Shown: one piece after another, positions 1-5,379 of the stretch
Layout of the letters: every line of letters begins with the position of its first letter
Numbering within the stretch: position 1 is the first letter of the stretch
Assembly (NCBI GenBank): GCA_017650255.1
Contig: JAGCFG010000021.1
Span: 1-8,803, forward strand
Reading direction: 5' to 3'
Length of the DNA stretch: 8,803 bases
DNA from: Alphaproteobacteria bacterium
GTDB taxonomy: Bacteria > Pseudomonadota > Alphaproteobacteria > RF32 > CAG-239
The notes under the pieces: model-generated
Told to the model about the DNA's origin: nothing
What the model saw: the letters and a program-made list of their open reading frames with translations, nothing else
Databases searched by the model: none
Position numbers and translations under genes: made by a program

Positions 1-104
1 CCAAATTGATTCACCCGATTGCAATGGAAGAAGGATTGCGCTTTGCTATCCGCGAGGGTGGACACACCGTTGGCGCCGGCGTTGTTTCAAAGATTTTGAA
101 ATAA
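1..104 (+). CDS. tuf: Elongation factor Tu, C-terminal end (partial)
   Basis: The reading frame beginning at base 3 encodes the last 33 residues of EF-Tu and stops at TAA 102-104; the rest lies upstream of the window. EF-Tu is the GTPase that carries aminoacyl-tRNA to the ribosomal A site. The visible part is the end of beta-barrel domain 3, recognised from [17 protein letters not shown] and TVGAGVV, which match the EF-Tu C-terminus closely. Where most EF-Tu proteins read GGRTVGAG, this one reads GGHTVGAG, an Arg-to-His change at the position equivalent to E. coli R381. A strong terminator follows 26 bases later, so this tuf copy ends its transcription unit and is not followed directly by rpsJ. 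Identification is secure; whether the genome has a second tuf copy cannot be seen here. Confidence 0.95.
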   Translation, partial: KLIHPIAMEEGLRFAIREGGHTVGAGVVSKILK

Positions 105-130
105 TTTTTGAGCAACAAAAACTCATAACA

Positions 131-158
131 AAAACCGCTCTGATAAAGAGCGGTTTTT
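131..158 (+). terminator. Rho-independent terminator of tuf
   Basis: A perfect 10-bp stem pairs AAAACCGCTC (131-140) with GAGCGGTTTT (148-157) around a 7-base loop, and the descending arm runs into six T residues (153-158). It lies 26 bases after the tuf stop and before the promoter of the next gene, so it separates the two units. Confidence 0.93.
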
Positions 159-172
159 TGTTGCTATAAAAC

Positions 173-201
173 TTGCCTTTATAACAATGATATGATACAA
201 T
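173..201 (+). promoter_or_regulatory. Candidate sigma-70-type promoter for the ABC gene
   Basis: A TTGCCT -35 box (173-178) and a TACAAT -10 box (196-201) are separated by 17 bases, the optimal spacing. Transcription would start near 208. That is downstream of the in-frame ATG at 192, so this promoter argues for translation starting at the ATG at 234. An overlapping TATGAT at 191-196 is an alternative -10 box but has poor spacing to the same -35. Confidence 0.6.
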
Positions 202-222
202 TAATGCAGTCCTATAAACAGC

Positions 223-228
223 GGGAAG
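223..228 (+). promoter_or_regulatory. Ribosome binding site deciding the ABC gene start
   Basis: GGGAAG sits 5 bases before the ATG at 234. The other in-frame ATGs at 192 and 204 have no purine-rich site at a usable distance and lie upstream of, or at, the predicted transcription start. The site is only a moderate Shine-Dalgarno match. Confidence 0.5.
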
Positions 229-233
229 CAAGT

Positions 234-2219
234 ATGAACGAAAAAAACAAAGATACAGAGTTAACAAAAGAAGATAAATCTATTGCCAAACAAAAAATAA
301 AAGAATTTCTGCGCGGCAATAATAGACTTTTGTCTGGTTTCGGAGGCACCGCAATATTAAAAGCCATCGCTACTGTAGCAGATAAACTGAGCCGTGATAA
401 CGACGGAAACTTCAAACCCGGTTGGTTTTATACATATGTGACAGCACATCTTTTATCCGGTCCGGGCTACGAAATTATGACAAATTATATGAAACAACGA
501 CAATTAGCCATAGAAAACAGCATCAAAGATAAAATGCACCGCGAATTCGACAACTTTTCCATTGCAGAGAGAAAAATTCGCGCAAACAGAGCAGAAGAGC
601 TGATAAATGATACTAATATAATAAATCGGTCAACAACCGGTTATCTGTCATCAAAAATAAACTTAGCCAGCAATATCGTCGCAACCGGAGTTTTGATAGG
701 CGCCACCGTAGCAAGCGGCGGAGTTGCAAGTCTTCCTATTATGGGCGGTGTCATCGCTGCATCTGCACTAACATCACAATTTTTAAACAGACGCACCGTC
801 AAAGGCAAAATCGAAGCCAAAAACGAAATCAGAAAAGCTGCATCCACATACAAAATTACCGATAGACAAATGTATGTTAATAGCTATCAGCGAGAAATCG
901 CAGATAAAGAAAACAAAGCATATGATATTCTCAACAAAGAAAGAAAAGCTTTGGAAGACACCTCAAAAAGTTTTACAAAATTTTTGAACAAATATGCCCG
1001 AATAGAGGCACTCATAAAAGCTACCGTAATGGGCGGAGTTATTGCCGCCACAATCTCCAACCCTGCCAATGCTCTTGTAACATTTGGCGCAGCAATGGGA
1101 AGTTATGCTGCCGTTGACCGCTGCATAGATTCATATTATTCCCTAAAAGAACATATAGGCAACTTTGCGCATGCATACAAAAACTTCATTCCCAGATTAA
1201 AAGTAAAGTACGGCAAAGAAAAAATTAAAAATAACGCTGATACCATTGAACTTGACCATATTACCGTAAAAAGAAGAACAGAAAACGATCCCCTAACCCC
1301 ATCTGACAAAACATTATTTACCAGCAATGAAACCCTGCACATCAAACCGGGAATTACAATTCTAAGCGGAGCCAGCGGAGCAGGAAAAAGCACATTGATA
1401 GACTTAATGCTGCACAGCAACGATGTTGATGGCGGCACCATCAGAATCGGTACAATGGAGAACAACAAATTTGTGGGAACCGATTACTCGGAATTAGCAT
1501 TTGCCGAACCAGGCAAACATATAGCCCTTTCAATGCAAAAACCCTCATTTATTGAAATGAGCGTAGACGAATATATACGGCTCGGCAACCCGGACGCACC
1601 TGAAGAATTAGTAAAAAAAGTCAAAGATCTTGTCGGAATTAAGAACCGGAATGACACAAACCAAGAACTGTCACCGGAATATATTCCGTCTGACAAAATT
1701 ATCAATGCAGTTGGCAGCAACATATCCGGCGGGCAGGCAAATCGCCTAAGTTTGGCACAAGCCTTGATTAAAGATTCCCCCATTTTGATACTCGATGAAC
1801 CTACAGCCGGCGTTGACAATACTATGAGCAACAATATTATCAATCACCTAAACTCAATCAAAGATCACAAAACCATAATATACATTACGCACGAAGAAAA
1901 TGATATTGAAATGCTTAATACCGATTTGGCGTTAGATATTGGTAAAGATCCTGATAAAAAAAGTTCCACCATTGCACAATACGATTTATCCGACCCAAAA
2001 GTTAAACAAGAATATCTAAAATTTTTCACCGACAGAAACATCGGACGTTCACCGTCCTCTCCGGAAAAACCAATGCCCAATAAAGAAGAAAATTTAAGCA
2101 GGATAAAAAAATTAAGAAAAATACAAACCCAAAAAAATAAACCAAATACGCAAAATAATATAAAAAGCGATAACACATACTACAACTATTTACAACGTTC
2201 AGAACACGAACTCATGTAA
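234..2219 (+). CDS. ABC exporter-type half-transporter with weakly hydrophobic membrane region
   Basis: This 661-residue protein probably couples ATP hydrolysis to export of an unknown substrate across the inner membrane. The ATPase domain (about 340-570) is complete: Walker A GASGAGKST (379-387), Q-loop Q435, signature ISGGQ (497-501), Walker B ILILDE ending D521-E522, D-loop GVD and H-loop H553. The spacing and the text around FIEMSVDEYI and the signature resemble exporter-family ATPases. Upstream are six candidate membrane segments (about 32-50, 63-86, 140-160, 163-182, 258-275, 277-295), in the order and spacing of the type I exporter fold. They are rich in Gly, Ala, Thr and Ser and weakly hydrophobic, and the first two are poor. 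The aromatic A-loop residue expected before Walker A seems absent. The C-terminal tail of about 90 residues is polar and Lys/Asn-rich. The gene stands alone, with its own promoter and no partner gene or clear plus-strand terminator. An in-frame ATG at 192 would add 14 residues. The ABC ATPase call is secure; the exporter fold is inference and the substrate is unknown. Confidence 0.85.
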   Translation: MNEKNKDTELTKEDKSIAKQKIKEFLRGNNRLLSGFGGTAILKAIATVADKLSRDNDGNFKPGWFYTYVTAHLLSGPGYEIMTNYMKQRQLAIENSIKDKMHREFDNFSIAERKIRANRAEELINDTNIINRSTTGYLSSKINLASNIVATGVLIGATVASGGVASLPIMGGVIAASALTSQFLNRRTVKGKIEAKNEIRKAASTYKITDRQMYVNSYQREIADKENKAYDILNKERKALEDTSKSFTKFLNKYARIEALIKATVMGGVIAATISNPANALVTFGAAMGSYAAVDRCIDSYYSLKEHIGNFAHAYKNFIPRLKVKYGKEKIKNNADTIELDHITVKRRTENDPLTPSDKTLFTSNETLHIKPGITILSGASGAGKSTLIDLMLHSNDVDGGTIRIGTMENNKFVGTDYSELAFAEPGKHIALSMQKPSFIEMSVDEYIRLGNPDAPEELVKKVKDLVGIKNRNDTNQELSPEYIPSDKIINAVGSNISGGQANRLSLAQALIKDSPILILDEPTAGVDNTMSNNIINHLNSIKDHKTIIYITHEENDIEMLNTDLALDIGKDPDKKSSTIAQYDLSDPKVKQEYLKFFTDRNIGRSPSSPEKPMPNKEENLSRIKKLRKIQTQKNKPNTQNNIKSDNTYYNYLQRSEHELM

Positions 2220-2247
2220 AGATATTTTTGTAATTACTTGATTTAAT

Positions 2248-2323
2248 CTTGGTTCGATCCTCCGAAAACACAAAAAAAAAGGCACTACAAAAGCACCTCT
2301 CTCAAAAATTGGTGTAGCTAAGG
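2248..2323 (-). repeat. 76-bp direct repeat, copy 1: relic tRNA 3' end plus terminator
   Basis: The copy aligns without gaps to 2492-2567 with about 66 of 76 bases identical. Read on the minus strand it starts with CCTTAGCTACACCA (2323-2310). That matches positions 63-76 of the tRNA-Ala gene except for one change (C71 to A), but no tRNA body precedes it. The repeat continues through a terminator-like hairpin and ends in GGAGGATCGAACC, a T-arm-like sequence in antisense orientation. Eight of the ten mismatches fall in the hairpin; the left 31 bases are identical. It may be a decayed second tRNA unit, an attachment-site duplication or a partial tandem duplication. Confidence 0.85.
2272..2298 (-). 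terminator. Terminator-like hairpin in repeat copy 1
   Basis: On the minus strand AGGTGCT pairs with AGTGCCT around a 5-base TTTGT loop and is followed by nine T residues (plus-strand A run 2272-2280). Two of the seven pairs are G-U wobbles. The same bases mismatch on the plus strand, so the fold suits only a minus-strand transcript. It occupies the same place as the tRNA-Ala terminator in copy 2 but uses different base pairs. Confidence 0.6.
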
Positions 2324-2491
2324 GCTCGCAGAGCAAAAACAATCCGGTGAATTGTTCTTGCCGAGAGCTGTAGTTGTTGTTAATGAGCGACTTGACACTG
2401 GTGTCAACAAAGCGAATTTACAACCAAACTTGACCGAAGTGCAGTTAGTGTTGCGAAAAAACGCAACACTTAACAAAACAAGACATCGAAC

Positions 2492-2553
2492 CTTGGTTCG
2501 ATCCTCCGAAAACACAAAAAAAGAGGCATAAATAATATGCCTCTCTCAAAAAT

Positions 2554-2567
<14 letters not shown>
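2492..2567 (-). repeat. 76-bp direct repeat, copy 2: tRNA-Ala 3' end plus terminator
   Basis: The copy covers the last 14 bases of the tRNA-Ala gene, its terminator and the sequence beyond. Its outer edge completes an inverted repeat: ATCGAACC (2485-2492) and GGTTCGAT (2495-2502) are perfect 8-base arms separated by TT. Both arms are T-arm-like tRNA sequence in opposite orientations. Copy 1 lacks the outer arm. Confidence 0.85.
2516..2543 (-). terminator. Rho-independent terminator of tRNA-Ala
   Basis: On the minus strand GAGGCATA (2543-2536) pairs perfectly with TATGCCTC (2530-2523) around a 5-base loop and runs into seven T residues (2522-2516). It begins about 10 bases after the encoded CCA end of the tRNA. 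Confidence 0.85.
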
Positions 2568-2629
<62 letters not shown>

Positions 2630-2647
2630 GAAAGCAACTACTCATAT

Positions 2648-2653
2648 ATCATA
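2648..2653 (-). promoter_or_regulatory. Candidate -10 box for tRNA-Ala
   Basis: TATGAT on the minus strand lies 18 bases before the tRNA 5' end, which would place the transcription start near 2641. No convincing -35 hexamer is visible at normal spacing, so the assignment is weak. Confidence 0.3.
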
Positions 2654-2729
2654 AGGCATTTCAAAAGTAAAGAGAAAAAAACACCAAGTTAGCAATTTTG
2701 TTACACCTCATTTCTCAACTGTTTGCAAC

Positions 2730-2757
2730 AAAAAACCCCAACCGAAGTTGGGGTTTT
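2730..2757 (-). terminator. UUCG-loop terminator of the comM operon
   Basis: On the minus strand AAAACCCCAAC (2757-2747) pairs with GTTGGGGTTTT (2742-2732) around a TTCG tetraloop closed by C-G, an exceptionally stable loop type. A run of six T residues ends at 2730. The first stem base lies 6 bases after the end of the large secreted-protein gene, so it ends the lipoprotein-comM-secreted protein unit. Confidence 0.93.
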
Positions 2758-2763
2758 CGCTTT

Positions 2764-5364
2764 TTACTTTCTATTCTTTACCGGCATTTGTTCCGGAGCC
2801 TTAGCCTCTGGCTCATCAATAAACTCAGCCACCGGTTTGCGCCATACTTTTTCTTCTACCTTCGGAGCAGGTTCCGGAAATTCTTTTCCGCAAATCTCAA
2901 CTCCCAAACTTCTCATTGCCGTCTCAAACGGCAAGAACAAATCACCGGAATTTGCTTGCTTACGATGTGCTAAAGCAACAACCTTTCCATTTTCGTCAAC
3001 CAAAGTAGAACCGGTTGTCGTTCCATAGTCAAAACTATCTACAACAATTTCAGCAGTTCCGTCTTCAGCATAGCGATAGCTGTTAATTCTTGAAGTATTC
3101 TGCAAATACTTGTCATCATCAGCAAAAGCCAACGCACCAACAGAAAGATAAGAATCTCTGTCAACCGCAGGCAATTCCAAATTCAGCGCTAAAGGAGTAT
3201 ATTCAACAGTCTCATTCAAAACCAACAAAGCAGTATTTCTTCTTGGGTTGGCCCTGAACGCCTTTGCAGAAACGGTTTTGCCGTCTGTCGTCTTAACCGT
3301 ATATTGGTTATTGTCTCTAACGACCAAATCAGCCGACGTCATCACAAATTGCTCAGAAATCAGCAATCCGACACCTTCTTCACCGTTAGCATTCTTGACC
3401 GAAACGATAGATTTTCTTATCATCGGTAAATTATCAGGTGTCAAAGTGCCGGCATCTTCTCTTTCAACAATACAAATTTTATCAGCTTCAAAAATTGCAC
3501 TTGATGTAACCGGCTTAACTTCCACAGGTTTTTCAGGAGCAGGAGCCTCAATTACAACCTCCGGCTCAGGTGTTTCAACAGCAACTTCAACTGCCGGAGT
3601 TTCAACAGGCGTCTCCACAACAGTATACCCACCAGAAATTACACCGGAATCTTCAACAACTGCCGGCTGACAAATACCGCTAATACGTTGCATTTCCATC
3701 AAATACAAACGCTGTCTTGCCATCTCTTCTGGAGTAACTCTCACAGCCAACTGTTTTTCAAATCCAGGAGCAAAACGCAAGTTCTCTGAAGCATTAGCAA
3801 AAGCGCGCTGAATCAGCAGCATCTCGTCATTCTTATCTCCATCAAACAATTTTGCACGACCGATAGTTTCGCCCTTCCACAAAACATTAGTTTTGCTGGC
3901 ATCCATCAAACGCCATACTACTTTCATTTCGGAGCTTCCTCTGTTGCCCGTAGATTTAAGAGCATCATTACACATATTCATAAAATAGTCAGTAATCTCG
4001 GCCGTCAAAACATACTCGGGAATAACAGAATTCTCATCTATGCATTCTTGAGTATTAACAACCTTGTAGCAGTCGGAAACCATATCTTTGAATATTTCAT
4101 TAAAGTTTATGTCTTTCTCAACAATTCTGCCTTCGCTCAAAACTGTACTCTTGGCAGCATTACGGCATCCGAAAATCTTAAAACGATAATTGCCCAAATT
4201 TCTCGCATAATTTTTCAAACCGCTGCGTATTTGCAATCTGAAATCTACCCATTCCATACTTATCGGAGCAAACATGGAGCAATCACGCACATTTTCAACG
4301 ACAACTGGCAAAGGTCTCGGAGCCGGTTTCGGTTTTGCACATGGGCACGGCTCCGCCTTAACCTCAATTGGCTTCGGTTTTACACAAGGACATGGCTCAG
4401 GCACAACTTCTACACCGACCATCTTAGGTTTTGCACATGGACATGGCTCAACACTCAATTCAACAGCTTCTTGCGCACAAGGACACGGAGCTGGAACTTT
4501 AACCTCAACAGGTGCTTCCACAATTTTCGGACACGGAACTGGACTTGTAACAACTTGCGGACAAGGTATTGGCTGCGTGGTGACTTGTGTCATCGGCATA
4601 CAAGGAGCAGCCGACCTATGGCAAGGAACATGACCTCTGCCTACGCAAGGCAATTTCGTATAAGTAACTGTTGTTGCCAACCAATTCGGACAACGAACAG
4701 GTGCAGGAACAGGAGCAACCATAGGTACAGGAGAAACAACAACCGGAGGCTGTGGCGCAGCTGCATAGCGAACAGGAGCTTTTTGTTTTGCACAAGATGT
4801 ACACGATTCGCCACCGAAAATACCTTTATTCTTGCTTGTGTGTCCGCAAGAACCACCGCCTAAAATGCCACCATTCTCACGTGAATTACAAGGCTTACCG
4901 CCGAAAATACTGCCATCTCTATACGAAGGATCAACCTTAACACCGCGAGCATCCCTTGAAGACATTACATATTTCGATGCATTGACCTTGTCTACCATAT
5001 ATCCGTTCGAAGGCCCCAAACGCTCTGAAACTTCCTCAGTCGTCAACGGACGTAAAACTTTTTCATTATTTCTCTCAACATACGGAACATACTCAACTTT
5101 ATCAGACAAACGTCTAACTCTTCTTACCGGTTGTGGCATAGGCTCGGGAGATATATACTCATATGGCTGAGGATTTGCACAATCATAATTTTTCACAACT
5201 GGACTGACAACTTCCCTCTGTGTAAGACGAGCATTTCCTCTCGCATACTGAACAGAATTTTTTTGAGCACAAGATGGGCAATCCTGTGCATAAGTCCCCG
5301 ATGATGTCATCAAAAACGACGCTAATGCGGCAAAAAATAAACCATTAACCTTCATATTAAACAT
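2764..5364 (-). CDS. Large secreted Cys/Pro-rich protein with a degenerate trypsin/HtrA-like domain
   Basis: The 866-residue product is exported and probably periplasmic or surface-bound; its function is unknown. Residues 1-26 form a type I signal peptide with likely cleavage at TYA/QD. A low-complexity region with 21 of the protein's 29 cysteines follows, including three GIFGG..C-like motifs (152-188) and four PCPC motifs (293-342). Residues about 361-540 form a globular domain in which VVWRLMDASKTNVLWKGET recalls LpoB/CsgG-type envelope lipoproteins; this is a loose resemblance only. A Pro/Val/Glu linker (566-625) leads to a trypsin/HtrA-like domain (628-825). There GVGLLIS.Q.VMTSAD aligns with the catalytic His segment but has D679, RRNTALLVL has N710 where Asp is expected, and GTTTGSTL has T784 where Ser is expected. 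It is therefore probably a pseudoprotease used for binding. It is the last gene of the operon, 13 bases after comM. An ATG at 5355 (MKVNGLFF) gives a more typical signal peptide and has AAGGA at 9 bases, so it is an equal candidate start. Confidence 0.85.
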   Translation of the reverse strand: MFNMKVNGLFFAALASFLMTSSGTYAQDCPSCAQKNSVQYARGNARLTQREVVSPVVKNYDCANPQPYEYISPEPMPQPVRRVRRLSDKVEYVPYVERNNEKVLRPLTTEEVSERLGPSNGYMVDKVNASKYVMSSRDARGVKVDPSYRDGSIFGGKPCNSRENGGILGGGSCGHTSKNKGIFGGESCTSCAKQKAPVRYAAAPQPPVVVSPVPMVAPVPAPVRCPNWLATTVTYTKLPCVGRGHVPCHRSAAPCMPMTQVTTQPIPCPQVVTSPVPCPKIVEAPVEVKVPAPCPCAQEAVELSVEPCPCAKPKMVGVEVVPEPCPCVKPKPIEVKAEPCPCAKPKPAPRPLPVVVENVRDCSMFAPISMEWVDFRLQIRSGLKNYARNLGNYRFKIFGCRNAAKSTVLSEGRIVEKDINFNEIFKDMVSDCYKVVNTQECIDENSVIPEYVLTAEITDYFMNMCNDALKSTGNRGSSEMKVVWRLMDASKTNVLWKGETIGRAKLFDGDKNDEMLLIQRAFANASENLRFAPGFEKQLAVRVTPEEMARQRLYLMEMQRISGICQPAVVEDSGVISGGYTVVETPVETPAVEVAVETPEPEVVIEAPAPEKPVEVKPVTSSAIFEADKICIVEREDAGTLTPDNLPMIRKSIVSVKNANGEEGVGLLISEQFVMTSADLVVRDNNQYTVKTTDGKTVSAKAFRANPRRNTALLVLNETVEYTPLALNLELPAVDRDSYLSVGALAFADDDKYLQNTSRINSYRYAEDGTAEIVVDSFDYGTTTGSTLVDENGKVVALAHRKQANSGDLFLPFETAMRSLGVEICGKEFPEPAPKVEEKVWRKPVAEFIDEPEAKAPEQMPVKNRK
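4315..4575 (-). repeat. In-gene Cys/Pro repeat region (PCPC units)
   Basis: Residues 264-350 of the secreted protein consist of irregular 10-17 residue units built on PCP or PCPC followed by charged, Val/Glu/Lys-rich stretches: IPCPQ, VPCPK, APCPCA, EPCPCA, EPCPCV, EPCPCA. The DNA repeats imperfectly with a recurring GGACATGGCTC-like core on the plus strand. Units vary in length and sequence, suggesting older repeat growth with divergence. Confidence 0.85.
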
Positions 5365-5374
5365 TCCTTTATAT

Positions 5375-5379
5375 CTCCT
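5375..5379 (-). promoter_or_regulatory. Ribosome binding site overlapping the comM stop
   Basis: AGGAG on the minus strand overlaps the comM TAG stop codon and lies 10 bases before the ATG at 5364. A second purine block, AAGGA (5365-5369), lies 9 bases before the alternative ATG at 5355. The overlap suggests translational coupling with comM. Confidence 0.7.

Larger units (their letters stand above)
2220..2553. other. Gene-free spacer with tRNA-linked repeats and hairpins
   Basis: This stretch between the ABC gene and tRNA-Ala contains no credible protein gene. It holds most of two copies of a 76-bp direct repeat (2248-2323, 2492-2567), two minus-strand terminator hairpins, and a 168-bp unique segment (2324-2491). 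The unique segment has at least three inverted repeats: AACAAT/ATTGTT (2339-2357), TTGACA/TGTCAA (2392-2407) and the 9-bp AGTGTTGCG/CGCAACACT (2447-2470). Short open frames exist on both strands but have only GTG or TTG starts, no ribosome binding sites, and run through tRNA-derived sequence. Confidence 0.75.

Noticed and set aside
192..233. Upstream ATG start adding 14 residues to the ABC protein
   Set aside because: It lies before the predicted transcription start and has no ribosome binding site; the ATG at 234 has GGGAAG at 5 bases.
2324..2491. Second tRNA or tmRNA gene ending at the CCA of repeat copy 1
   Set aside because: No 5' acceptor strand pairing with TAGCTAC, no T-loop directly before the 3' end, and no tmRNA tag frame could be found on the minus strand.
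2318..2515. Minus-strand GTG-start reading frame of 65 codons in the tRNA-linked spacer
   Set aside because: It has no ribosome binding site, begins inside the repeated T-arm-like sequence just after the tRNA terminator, and has no protein-like composition. The same first eight codons recur in repeat copy 1, followed by unrelated sequence.
2322..2531. Plus-strand open frame of 69 codons across the same spacer
   Set aside because: It has no ATG start or ribosome binding site, and its C-terminal part is translated from the 76-bp repeat, a typical phantom protein of tRNA-flanking DNA.
4048..4863. Long plus-strand frames opposite the secreted protein gene, some rich in Arg, Asn and Thr
   Set aside because: They are antisense shadows of the Cys/Pro repeat region. 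The minus-strand frame has a signal peptide, ribosome binding site, terminator and operon context.
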